A stretch of DNA of 19,115 bases, taken from Davidsoniella eucalypti (taxonomy: Eukaryota; Ascomycota; Sordariomycetes; Microascales; Ceratocystidaceae). Of the stretch, positions 8,701-18,200 are shown one piece after another. Both the position numbers and the translations under genes were made by a program. The stretch spans positions 1-19,115 of the forward strand of contig RMBW01000254.1 of NCBI GenBank assembly GCA_004009845.1. The letters are read 5' to 3'. The notes under the pieces are model-generated. The model did no database searches, was not told where the DNA came from, and worked only from the letters and a program-made list of their open reading frames with translations. The first letter of the stretch is position 1. Each line of letters begins with the position of its first letter.

Positions 8701-8902
8701 TAGTACCTCTCGTGGTCGGATTGCACCCCCCCTGGGCGTCGCAGATGCAGAATATACAAGCCCCCAAGAGTTTCGGGCACGCCGACAAGGACTAGGCAGG
8801 AATTTATTGATGTTGCAATATTGGTTTCAGCGTACACGGGTTGTTTTATTGGTATTTGTAATTAGAAAAACATTAGCTAGGTAGTAGTTTTTTTCTGCCG
8901 GT

Positions 8903-8913
8903 GGAGGGGGAGG
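8903..8913 (+). other. Polypurine tract of TRIM-like element
   Basis: GGAGGGGGAGG followed by CTAT and then the 3' LTR. This would be the plus-strand primer. The 4-nt spacer resembles CTAA in Gypsy element 2. Confidence 0.75.
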
Positions 8914-8917
8914 CTAT

Positions 8918-9096
8918 TGTAAGGGTCTAAGGCCCTAGTTGGTTCGGCTAAGCTTGATCTAAGCCTAAGCAAAACGGTTATAAATAGGGACGTCTTCCCG
9001 CCGTTATTCCAACAGATAATAGTCCTTCTCTCCATCGGCCACAATCTAATCACCCTTTCTAAGATTGTTGGCCTCGTCCCTCCTTAGATCCTCTCA
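8918..9096 (+). repeat. 3' LTR of TRIM-like element
   Basis: Identical to 7718-7896 over all 179 bp. It is followed at once by the second GCCAT. Confidence 0.95.
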
Positions 9097-9101
9097 GCCA
9101 T
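9097..9101. other. Right target-site duplication GCCAT
   Basis: Second copy of GCCAT (see 7713-7717). LINE ORF1 coding resumes directly after it. Confidence 0.93.
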
Positions 9102-9471
9102 TGAGGTGAGGCTGACCTCGAAGAATAACATCAGCATCACATGCAGCAGCACCTCCGCGAAGGCCAGCCTCCTCAAAACTAAGGACAGCTGGATGGCACG
9201 CCTCCGGCCTTTGGGCTGGAAGGACTGCATCGAGCCTGAAAACTGGCAACGCCTTGTGATGCACGGGATGCGTCTCGAAGAGATCGTGAAGAATTCTACG
9301 ACAGCAATGGCATCGAGGCCCTCCCGAGAGTGCGCATACTACGCAAACCTCGCCCAGGACAGACGGTCGGATCCGTCGTGTTTACTGTCCTGAACCAGGC
9401 AAGTGCGTCTGCTTGTCTCAACAAGCAGATGTTCTTTGTTGCGCAAAAAGTCAAGATTGTTAAGTATTTTT

Positions 9472-9588
9472 ATGATTAGAAAACTCACGATCTTTCAGCA
9501 TAACCAGGGAAAGCGTAAAGGCATTTTGGACCATCTCTTTGGATTAGCAATAACGCAGAGAGTGGAGATATTGTGCATTCAAGAACCC
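9472..9588 (+). pseudogene. LINE ORF2, N-terminal endonuclease fragment
   Basis: Starts at ATG 9472, which overlaps the ORF1 stop in ATGATTAG. About 39 codons remain. RKLTIFQHNQGK and EILCIQEP match the first strand and the catalytic Glu motif of the AP-endonuclease-like domain that nicks target DNA in LINEs. The next base of the insert turns the Pro-Tyr site typical of this motif into a stop. The rest of the endonuclease and the reverse transcriptase are absent. Confidence 0.7.
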
Positions 9589-9760
9589 TAGGTATTATTC
9601 GGCGGCGTTGCGGGCGGAAACGTGCATACATTTCAGTCTGGGCACCCTTGTCCCTATTTTCAAAACGGTTCAGATCTAAACGGATCGGTGATTGGCCAAA
9701 ATCTATTAATAAATAAGAATTTATCTATGACTTTGCTTACTAAAAAAAAAAATTTAAGTT
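9589..9760 (+). repeat. End of unidentified (TA-targeting?) element, copy 2
   Basis: Opens with TAGGTATTATTCGGCGGC, identical to 5324-5341. Looser similarity extends through GTGATTGG to a CTTTGCTTAC block at 9731-9740 and an A run. It cuts LINE ORF2 after a Pro codon. Its own interior appears to be cut by the Copia element at about 9761, so its other end would lie beyond this window. No gene is visible in it. Confidence 0.5.
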
Positions 9761-9986
9761 TGTCGATGTGGTCACATGATAAGTGTAATAATGGGTATGA
9801 CTAAGCGGAGGGGACTCCACACACTTACCCATATTACCTCTCATGGCGGCCACATCCCACGATAGATAGACTTTACACCTTAAGCATCACCAACAGACCC
9901 GATTCATACCACCTTGATAGAGAGGCGGTCTGAGTACGGATCACAGGTGTAAGCAAACTATCCAATACATACGTTTTGCACCGACA
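9761..9986 (+). repeat. Probable 5' LTR of the Copia element
   Basis: Bounded by TGTCGATG at the left and CACCGACA at the right. These are near-perfect terminal inversions (7 of 8) with TG...CA ends. Length is 226 bp. An imperfect inverted repeat (TAATAATGGGTA / TACCCATATTA) lies near 9787-9836. The left edge is uncertain because a TTTGTC motif is also present in the related flank at 5485. No 3' copy is available to confirm it. No tRNA match for the primer site is claimed. Confidence 0.55.
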
Positions 9987-10126
9987 GTAATTACTTAGGT
10001 AATCAGCTTGAAGCTACCAAAACGTGAATTCTTTCAGCTCTACAAAAATCAGTGAAACACACCAAAAACAACCGAAAAACATCCAAAAACATCAACAATA
10101 TCGAAGTCGACACCATCATTACCATC

Positions 10127-12825
10127 ATGGCAGGCACCGAGAATACCACCCCGAGCGAGGCCGGAGACGGCGCGGCCCCAGGAAATGTGGCGACGCTACT
10201 CCCGGTCAACCACGAGGACGTCGCTCAGGACTTCCTTCGGTTCGTCGAGGCTCACCCGGGTTTCTGTGACAGCATGTACCTCACGGAGCTCCGGGAGACC
10301 TTCAAGGACTGGGGAGAGGCCGACTTCCGGTCGATAGACCGGCGGACCTTCGTCCTCATCAAGGCCATGACTACCCGGCGCGGCGTGTTCATCCCGAGCC
10401 ATAACCACAGCGGCGGCAACCAGTTCGCCGTCTTCATGGTAGCTATGGAGAAGGAGGATTCACTCCCATGGACCGACGCCGGTATACGGGCCGCTAGGAA
10501 GGTGTGCAACGCACCAATGCCGATGCAGACGATGAACGAGAAGCTTCAGCATCGTATGGGCAAGAAATTTATTGACCCTGCCTTCTGGTCTGATGAGCCG
10601 ATCGGGGACGGGGACTTTGTTCACGTCGACGACGACGAGGCTCGTGAAATACCGCCTACGCCACCTACCAAGCCAGAGGTGGCCAGCCCTGAGGATGTAC
10701 CTCGCAGGCGCCTGGTAACTCAACACTGGACGTCACACGGGAACACCTCCGTAAATGCCACGCCCCCTCCTATGGCAGGCCGGCTCCCTGTGATGCCCTC
10801 GCAAGACTACCGCAACACCACCACTGTCCCGGGGCACCACTACCGCCGTCATATGCCGGGAAACAGCAAGTGGCTGTACCGAGGTCCGGCCACGGGCTTC
10901 GATCGGGATCAGCAGAGGGCCGTCAGCACCATGAGGCTTCACACCCCCACCAGGGGAGTGTATAAAGGCCAAGCTGACCCCCATAGTTTTACTTACCGAG
11001 CCACGGGTTTTCTCCGTGACTGTGCAAATGAGCAGATTCATGAGGACCGTCTAGTCACCCTCATCCCGTGTATGATGGGCGACGCTGTGGTCAGATCGTT
11101 CTGTGAGGATCTCTGTGATTCACTCATAGACCCTTACCAATGGAGGACGGTGCTAGATGCCGTCGAAGACCGCTTTGAGTCAGACATCGTGAAGGGCGCC
11201 CGCACTTCAAAGTGGTTTATGCTGGGTGTACAGGACATCATCAACGCCAATCCCGGGATGTCGATGGCTACCATAGCCACCACTCTATACAGCCAGCTAT
11301 CTGAAAATCAGGAATGCATCCAAGGCAACAAGTCACCCGAAGACCTTCTCGCTCGCCTTCAACATGCCTTCCTCAGCCACCCGAGAACTACGACTGCGGC
11401 TACCTATGCCCGCAGCCAGCGTCAGGATCCACCGACATACATCGCTGCGGTGCATGATCACCTCCTCTCCGAGTCTATAAAAGATAACACCGGCAACCTC
11501 CTTGACCAGACTGCAGTAGCGCCGGTGATCGACTCGTTTTATACAGATAGAACCTACCGCCGTAACGATGGCAACGGGAGACCCAGCACCGGAAGCAGGG
11601 GCCGCAACAACTTCCGTGGCGGCAACCGCCCTGCTCCGGCGGGTGCACCAGGCCGCAAGTGCTTCATCTGTGAAAAGCCTGACTGCCAGTGGTCGCGTCA
11701 CACTGACGAAGAAAAGGAAGAACACCGTCGCAAGTGGAGGGAGAGAGGAGGGCGTACGCAAGCGCAGTACTACCTAGAGATGAACGCGGCCCAGGGAGAC
11801 TCGACGGCGGCATACTTTATCGCCCAGAGAGAGCCCGAAGGAGTAGGAGAAGACGGATACGACGACAGAGATGAGGAGGAGTATGCCGTTATGTGGTCCC
11901 AGAGCATGGAAGCACCGGACACGGCAGCGGTGATGATTCAAGACATGAGCGCGGCTACCTGCAGCCACATCTTCGACCGGAAGCCAACCACGGGCCCCCC
12001 GACACCCCCGGACGACCCCATAGACTCCCGGTACGGAGACATCGAATTCATGGGCTTCATCGTCGACACTGGCGCAGCCGCCTTCTCGACGTGTGGCCTC
12101 CCGCAATTCACGGCCTTGCAGCACCTCCGCAAGTCTGTGATACTGAACGAAGCCACCGCAGGCCATGCAAGAATCAAATTTGGCATAGGAGCGTCTGTTT
12201 CTATGGGATCTACGGCTGTAGAGACGCCCATTGGGACGATCACGTTCCACGTTATGCCAGCCAAGACTCCATTCCTCATCTCGCTCAAAGATTTGGACCA
12301 CCTCAAGTGCTACCTCGAGAACCCTCGAGACGTGGTGATAACTCCTCATGGCGAGGTCCCTGTGCTACGCCGCTTTGGCCACGCATTCATCACGGTGCCA
12401 GAGATGGCGCACATCACCGACACCCACAGCTTCTTTACATCCCGTGAGCTGAAGCGCCTGCACCGTCGTTTCGGTCATCCATCAGTGCAGCGTCTTCACG
12501 ACCTTCTCACGGCTGCAGGAGGCGATGAGGTTAATCGCCTACAGCTGCAGAAGATCAAGGACTACTGCCATGACTGCCAGGTTCACCAGGGGCCCCCGAG
12601 GCGATTCAAGTTTAACCTCCGTGAGGGCCAGGATGTTGTTTTCAATGGCACGGTGGTGGTGGACGTCGCGTACATCGACGGCTCCCCATACATCCATGTC
12701 ATCGACCAGGCAACGGGTTTCACGGCAGCCAGGTGGTTACAGAACGCCACCGCGCAGCACACATGGGATAAGTTCAGGGAATGCTGGCTGGACACTTATA
12801 TTGGCCCTCCCGACCTCATTGTGCA
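10127..12825 (+). CDS. gag-pol: Copia Gag-Pol polyprotein, truncated in integrase
   Basis: Start chosen at 10127 (ACCATCATGG), with an in-frame ATG at 10052 as alternative; the stretch between is A-rich and leader-like. Gag with a retrotransposon capsid-like middle part runs to a CX2CX4CX4H knuckle (CFICEKPDCQWSRH, from 11660), seen in fungal Copia Gags in place of the usual CCHC. Protease motif DTGA (VDTGAAAFSTCG) is at about 12065. A GAG-pre-integrase zinc region follows (LHRRFGHPS ... CHDCQVHQ), then the first integrase Asp region (VVVDVAYIDG). Coding breaks off at PPDLIVH just before the second catalytic Asp. The remaining codons to 12838 belong to the inserted LTR. The frame is open for about 900 codons without a stop or shift. 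Confidence 0.9.
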
Positions 12826-13004
12826 TGTCAGGGGCTAAGGCCCAGTTGGTATTTGGCTAAGTAAGATACTTAGCCAGATAAACGGTTATAAATAGGGACC
12901 TATTCCCGCCGTATTCCAACAGATATTAGCCTTTCTCCTTCATCGGTATCAATCGAAGTCTTTACTCTAGATTGCTTGCCATTGCCTCTTCCTAGTTCGT
13001 GTCA
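12826..13004 (+). repeat. 5' LTR of Gypsy element 2
   Basis: TGTCAGGGGC to GTGTCA, 179 bp. It matches 18937-19115 except for one C/T difference, in the stretch between TATA and primer (AGCCTTT against AGTCTTT). It contains a perfect 9-bp inverted repeat at 12855-12875. Confidence 0.96.
12887..12894 (+). promoter_or_regulatory. TATA box of element 2 LTR
   Basis: TATAAATA, 55 bp upstream of the primer 11-mer at 12942-12952, which is the predicted RNA 5' end. Confidence 0.7.
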
Positions 13005-13006
13005 TT

Positions 13007-13017
13007 TTGATACCGAT
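13007..13017 (+). other. Self-priming primer-binding site of element 2
   Basis: TTGATACCGAT is the exact complement of ATCGGTATCAA at 12942-12952. It starts two bases after the LTR. Complementarity ends at exactly 11 nt on both sides, apart from the A/T-rich flank. Confidence 0.82.
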
Positions 13018-13020
13018 CTA

Positions 13021-13170
13021 CCATCGTTCTCGTTCTTCGCACCCTACTGTGCACCTTGTTCTCTCACGCTATTCGTGACCATCACTCTACTCGCACCCTA
13101 CTGTGCACTCCATTCCCTCACGCTATTCGTGACCATCGTTCTCGCACCCTACTGTGCCCCCACTTCGCTA
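13021..13170 (+). repeat. Three-copy tandem repeat in element 2 leader
   Basis: CGCACCCTACTGTGC occurs at 13038, 13092 and 13143, and CTCACGCTATTCGTGACCAT lies between copies. Steps are 54 and 51 bp. Same position and copy number as the element 1 leader repeats, but unrelated sequence. The gag frame happens to be open through it, which is why a longer start is possible on paper. Confidence 0.85.
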
Positions 13171-13205
13171 TCTCTCTGACTAAACGCGTCCACCTTACTT
13201 GCACC

Positions 13206-15190
13206 ATGTTGCAACTTTTCCTCCTTCACCTCTGGGCTGCCATCCTTGGAGCCCACCACGGCACCGCCGAAGGTCTCGCCCTCGCATTCCTCGCAATTGC
13301 CTTCACCCACTTCATGCTAGACATCACGCGCCGCTTCTTGCTGGCCTTCAAGCCGCGCCATGTCGTCACCCCCTTTCTCCACCAGAGACGCCTCTGGAAA
13401 CACCAGGGCTGGTGCTATTTAGCCCTGTTCAAACGCTCTGAGCGACCCCGTCTGGCCAAACTACTTGGCCCCTTTCCCGCAGGCCCTGCCATCCTCGCAC
13501 ACGCTGCCCACTTTCATGACCACCTGCACTGTCTGTCCATCTCCACGGATATAATCGGCCACATTGTGCCCGGTCAAAGCAGCCTCAGGTCCCCGCGCAG
13601 CGCCCAGATTCTCCTGGCACGATTTCTTAGCAACCCTCACATCCTCGGCTTCGGCGCGTCCTCCAGCAAAGACATCCCCATACGCACCAAGGAGAACACC
13701 CCTAAAGTCAAAATCGAAGCCCCTCGTCGCTCTCTAAGCGGTCACCCCCTGCCAGGCGCATACTCCGACGATACAGCAGGCGTCTTCGAAGTTCTGTCCG
13801 CCAAATACCAAGCTGCCCTCGATAAAGCCCAACTGGATCCAACCGAATGGATATCACCCACTGCGCCAAGATGGGACTTCCAGTTCCACCACAACTTCAA
13901 AGTCGCAGAGATCCAGATGGCCGCACTCCAGGGCATGGCAGAACGCTCAGCCCCCGAATTCAAGGACCCTGCACGCACTGCTGAAGTACTGGACAACCTA
14001 GGCCGAGACATCCTCGAGCTCCTCGGTGGCAAATACGAAGACCCAGCCAACGACAACTTAGTAGACCTCAACCAGCTCGACGACTTAGAGGACAGACTCA
14101 AACCTCTCAACCTACGTCTCGCCCCTATCCGCGAACACGCCCCCACGCCTCCAGAGAAAAGGCTCACAACAACACCAGCATTCCCTCCTACAGCTCACGG
14201 GATCGCCTTACTACCCCCTCGCGACGACCAGCTTGCCCGCCGCAAAGATGTTATCGACGCAGTCCGCAAGTTCGACGGCACCTTCGATTACGCCACCTGG
14301 AAGATGGAGCTTAACGAGAAATTTCTCGTGGACTCTTACCGCTTCTACTCAACCAGAGACCAGCTGGCGTACACGATGAACGCCCTGTCGACGGAGATCA
14401 AGGAACAAGTCCGCACCAAGTACCTCGAATGCCTCCCCATGAACACCGGCTTCCAGGCCTTCCTCTCTTACCTCGACTCGCGATACGACGACCCCGACCG
14501 AGCGAGACTCGCCAACCGCGAATTGCTGAAGCTCAAGCAAGGCCCTACCGAGACATTCGAATCCTTTACCAACCGTCTCTGCTCCCTGCGCGACAAAGCC
14601 CATTTCTACGACCATAACACCCTCCTCTCCGTCCTCCAAGAAGGCCTCCACCTGGACATGCAAGTGCACTTAGCCAACATGTTCCATATCAGACCACTAG
14701 ACGAAATGATCTCACAGATGCGCCCAGTCGCCCGCATCAAGGAAAGCGCCCTCGCCAAAGCCAAGGCTATTAACTCCAACCACTGGCGATCGAACCCCTC
14801 GCCAACACCATCTCGTGCGCCCGCGACCAGATCGCAACCCTCCTCAGCTGACAGACCCTGCTATCACTGCCGCCAGACAGGCCACTACGCCTCCATGTGC
14901 CCCTCACGCCCTGCCAATTCTGTAGCAGCCAAGCACATCCCTCTGGCACATGTCCTACGGCCGTATCTTGCTCTGCCTGCCAACGCAAGGGTCATACCGC
15001 TGCTAACTGCCGTTCCAAGTCGCGCACCTCTCGCCCTTCGGTCAAGGCCAACGCCGTCAGCACAGCACCTTCTTTCTCCCTGGACGACGTCCGCGCCCTC
15101 ATCAGCGAGCAGATGGCCACCACGCAGCCACGCGCCCAGGGAACCCCTACTAACAACACAGCGGATACAGGTGACCTCATGGATTTTTAG
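13206..15190 (+). pseudogene. gag: gag of element 2 (one frameshift)
   Basis: Start chosen at 13206 (GCACCATG), matching element 1, over the in-frame ATG at 13056 that lies in leader repeats. Domains in order: hydrophobic N-terminus with two likely membrane segments; conserved KRSERPRLAKLLGPFPAGP, HLHC, RSAQIL and NPHILGFG motifs; a variable linker; a capsid-like core (KFDGTFDYATWKMELNEKFL, then YLDSRYDDPDRAR); three CX2CX4HX4C knuckles at 14859-15010. The frame steps by -1 between knuckles 1 and 2, most simply at the C run near 14909-14911. The last two knuckles and the C-terminus (ending DLMDF, stop 15188-15190) are in the new frame. It would assemble the particle and bind RNA. The single break is suspect as an assembly error. 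Confidence 0.9.
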
Positions 15191-15224
15191 ATAGTCGGGA
15201 TAAATCGCGCCCCGACCAGGGGGG
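15184..15224 (+). promoter_or_regulatory. Putative -1 frameshift signal at gag stop, element 2
   Basis: TTTTTAG at 15184-15190, a 3-nt spacer, and GTCGGG (15194-15199) able to pair with CCCGAC (15211-15216), then a G run. The pol (-1) frame is open from 15175 through 15256. The 65-nt distance from gag stop to pol ATG equals that of element 1, and the differences between the copies read as codon-level changes in the pol frame (several synonymous). Confidence 0.6.
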
Positions 15225-15255
15225 ATTAATCGGTGATAGAATAGTTGAAACTGAG

Positions 15256-18200
15256 ATGGGGGCTTTAGGAAATTATTTAGACATTCGTTTAGGTAGTTAC
15301 GCCACAAAAGCCCTCGTCGACAGCGGATGCCTTACCGTCGCCGTCATTCCCCCGCGTCTCCTCCACCTCGCCACCGCCACGCACCCTATCTCTGAGCGGG
15401 TCATTGTCCAAGTCACTACGCTGGACAACCCCCCGCTCATCGACACCATCGCCGAACTCCCCCTGACCATCAACGGCCACACGGAAACCATTTGGGCCTA
15501 CGTGGTTCCCGGCCAGTCCGAAGACATAATTCTAGGACAAAGATGGTTAGTAAATAATGACGTTCGGCTCAGGCCCAGGACACAGGAGATTACGATCTTA
15601 CCAGCAGAAGAGTTAACTGCTGAGGAATTCTACAAGCTCTGTGGAAGTGCGGATAACCCGCATATTTATAGAGCTTCGCTAGAGAACATTAAGATCGCTC
15701 TTGCTCACAAGGAGAAATCCCGTCCTCACCTGCCGGATTGGTTAGAACCTGTTGCCTCGGCTTTCGATCCCAAATTAGCCACAACGCTGCCCCCGCATCG
15801 ACCAGGGATCGACCTAGAGATTAAACTGAAACCAGGTGCAACCGTTCCGACACAATCCTCTACCCAGTAACTCGCGCAGAACTCCTAGTATTACAAAAGA
15901 CCCTGGAAGGTCTCAAGCAGTCTCAGTTCATAGGACCAGCCAACTCCGAATATGGCTCGTCCGTACTGTTTGTCAATAAACCAGGAGGTGGTGTACGCTT
16001 TTGCATCGACTATCGTGGTGTTAATGATGCGTCTATCAAGGATAAGTACCCCCTACCACTTATGGGAGAAACCTCCAACGCATCGCGAGCTCCGAATGGG
16101 TTTCAAAGGTCGACGTGATCTCCGCCTTCCACAGGATTCGCATAGCCCCAGGCTCTGAACACATAACAGCTTTTAGAACACCCCTGGGTGCCTTCCAGTG
16201 GAACGTCGTCCCTTTCGGCTTAACCAACGCCCCTGCTGCCTTCCAGAGACGCATCAACGGAGTCCTCGACAAATGGCACGGTATCAGCTGCGACGCCTAC
16301 ATTGACGATGTGTGCATCTATTCTAAGGGCTCGCTCCAAGACCATCGCAACCTCGTCCTGGAAATAGTCTCTGCCCTCGACAAGGCCGACCTCCAACTCG
16401 ACATCAAGAAGTGCGAGTTCGCAGCCAAGGAGATCAAGTTCCTAGGCTTCCTAGTCGGCCCTGGTATCGGCATAAGGGCAGACCCCGAAAAGACTGAAGC
16501 CATTCGTAATTGGGAGCGCCCCTACACTCTAACCGAACTCCGCCGCTTTATTGGTTTCATAAACTTCTATAGGGACTTCGTCCCGCGCATATCCGACACC
16601 CTTGCGCCATTAACCAACCTAACTAAAAAGGACACCCCCTTTGTTTGGTCCCCTGCCTGCGACCAGGCCTTCCACAGCATCAAGGATGCCTTCATCTCTC
16701 CTCCTCTACTAGCCCCCTACGACCCTGACAGGGAAACAATCCTCTCCGCCGACTCCTCAGGCTATGCTCTAGGCGCTGAACTCACCCAGCGCGGCCCTGA
16801 CGGACATCACCACCCCATTGCCTTCCTATCTAGGAAACTCACGCCAGCAGAATCCAACTATCCCATCCATGACAAGGAAATGCTGGCTATCTACTGGTCC
16901 ATTCGTCAGTGGAGACACTTCCTGCTAGGTATACACTTCACGGTCTTCACCGACCATCGCAACCTGGAGTTCTTCAGACCAAAAGGTCCTTAGCAGAAAG
17001 GCAACGCCGCTGGGGATACGAACTGTCGGACTTTTCCTTTGAGCTTAAACACCGTCCTGGAACAGACCAAGTGATCCCCGACGCACTATCGCGCAGGGAC
17101 CAGGACATGCCCAAGGATGCCAGCGACGACAGGCTCATGAGTAGAGTACACCAACTCCTCGCCCCCGCAACAGCAGGAGACAACCTAGTAGTCGTCAACG
17201 CCCTTTGGTCCAACATCCCGGACGCCGACATTCCCTCAGACGACATAGCCACACAGTCCACTCTCCCCTCACCCTTCGGGGACGCCGACCTTACCTCACT
17301 ATGGACACAAGCCCTGCAGACCAATAATAGATGGTGGCTTGCACGATCCCTTGTCCTCGATGGCGCCAGATCATTCCCCTCAGCATGGGGCCTCCAATGG
17401 CAAATCAGCGAATGTTCCATCGACGACCAAGGCCTCCTACGCTGGCGTAACAGACTATGGATCCCTCGCTTCGAACCCCTCCGCACCAAGCTAATCCAGA
17501 CTATCCACGACTCACACTTGTCTGGACACCCTGGCCGCGAAATCACACGGGACCTAGTTTCACGGGAATACTCCTGGCCAGGACTCACCAACGATGTACG
17601 CCAATTCGTAGCCAACTGCACTACATGCGGTAAAAGCAAGTATTGGCGGGAACAGAAGCGCGGACTCTTGAAACCTTTCCTGTTCCAGACCGCCACTGGA
17701 CCGAGCTAGCCATGGACTTCATTGGCCCCTTACCACCTTCCAAGCACTGCACATTCATCCTCGGCGTCACCGACAGACTCTCCAAGTCGCAGATCCTTAT
17801 CCCCATGTCAGACACCTCCGCGAAAGCAACAGCTGACGCTCTATTCACTCACGTATTCGCACACCACGGTTTCCCCTCAGCCATCGTATCAGACCGCGGC
17901 CCCCAATTCACATCACTATTCTGGGGAGAAGCTTGCCGCCGTCTCAACATCAAACGTCGCCTCTCTACGGCCTTTCACCCTCAAACCGACGGTGCCCAGG
18001 AGCGAAGCAACCAGGAGATTGAAACCTTCCTCAGGATCTTCTGTTCCTTCGCCCAGGACAACTGGGCGGATCTCCTTCCACAAGCACAGATCGCCCTAAA
18101 CAACCGCACCGTCTCTAGCACTGCCATCTCCCCCTTCTTCGCGACACACGGTTACAACATGGACATCATCGAGCCATCTCCCACTAGCGAACCATCCTCT

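Larger units (their letters stand above)
7897..8917 (+). other. Interior of TRIM-like element, non-coding
   Basis: The 1,021 bp between the LTRs hold the primer site, a leader with degenerate repeats (8042-8234), a roughly 50-bp internal duplication (8284-8333 and 8651-8700) and a polypurine tract (8903-8913). ORFs up to about 100 codons exist on both strands but are uneven, overlap each other and show no recognisable motif, so none is called. No ribozyme core was recognised by eye. Confidence 0.7.
7718..9096 (+). mobile_element. Non-autonomous short LTR element (TRIM-like)
   Basis: A 1,379-bp element with two identical 179-bp LTRs, a primer-binding site, a polypurine tract and a perfect GCCAT target duplication. 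No gag, protease, reverse transcriptase or integrase motif occurs in the 1,021-bp interior, and the short ORFs there show no domain. LTR length, TATA position, the 63-nt R-U5 length and terminal bases closely parallel the Gypsy elements here, so a related Gypsy machinery probably moves it in trans (inference). Identical LTRs and intact duplication mean a very recent insertion. It is the youngest datable event in the window. Confidence 0.93.
7404..9479 (+). pseudogene. LINE ORF1 (RNA-binding-type protein), split by LTR element
   Basis: The first 105 or so codons run from the ATG at 7404 to 7717. With the insert and one GCCAT copy removed, the frame continues without shift at 9102 (EVRLTSKNNISITCSSTS). 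A SWMARLRPLGWKD ... ENWQRLVMHGM region follows, resembling ORF1 proteins of fungal LINEs. Near 9288-9291 the frame steps by -1. The new frame (EFYDSNGIEALPRVRILRKP, then the region around GSVVFTVLNQASA) runs to TAG at 9477-9479. No zinc knuckles are visible, so this ORF1 is short. In other LINEs the protein binds element RNA; that role is inferred here. The frame break is consistent with one missing base. Confidence 0.65.
7404..9588 (+). mobile_element. 5' part of a Tad-like LINE, interrupted and truncated
   Basis: Non-LTR retrotransposon remnant. ORF1 (7404-9479) is split by an LTR element at 7718-9096 and ORF2 begins at 9472. ORF2 is recognisable from the start of the endonuclease domain (HNQ ... 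EILCIQEP). It is cut at 9588/9589 by the same sequence edge that cuts element 1. The reverse transcriptase part is absent from the window. Assignment to the Tad-like group is from the general look of ORF1 and the endonuclease start and is not firm. Confidence 0.7.
9761..12825 (+). mobile_element. Copia-type LTR retrotransposon, 3'-truncated by element 2
   Basis: A probable 5' LTR followed by one long frame with Gag, aspartic protease, GAG-pre-integrase and the start of integrase. Protease and integrase precede any reverse transcriptase, which is the Ty1/Copia order. Coding stops at 12825 where the LTR of Gypsy element 2 begins. Reverse transcriptase, RNase H and the 3' LTR should lie beyond 19115 if the rest survives. 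Confidence 0.85.

Noticed and set aside
8363..8703. Overlapping small ORFs in the TRIM-like interior as genes
   Set aside because: Three frames are open over the same stretch, proline- and arginine-rich with no domain. This fits C-rich non-coding DNA.
7718..9096. An intron in LINE ORF1
   Set aside because: Flanking GCCAT duplication, identical LTRs, primer site and polypurine tract show an LTR-element insertion.
13056..13205. Upstream start for element 2 gag at 13056
   Set aside because: This part translates the leader tandem repeats and has no counterpart in element 1. The start at 13206 has the conserved GCACCATG context.
16974..17696. A 240-codon minus-strand reading frame
   Set aside because: It mirrors the pol coding of element 2, and a similar mirror exists in element 1 (4495-4974). 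The GC-rich third positions of pol explain open antisense frames; there is no motif and no promoter.
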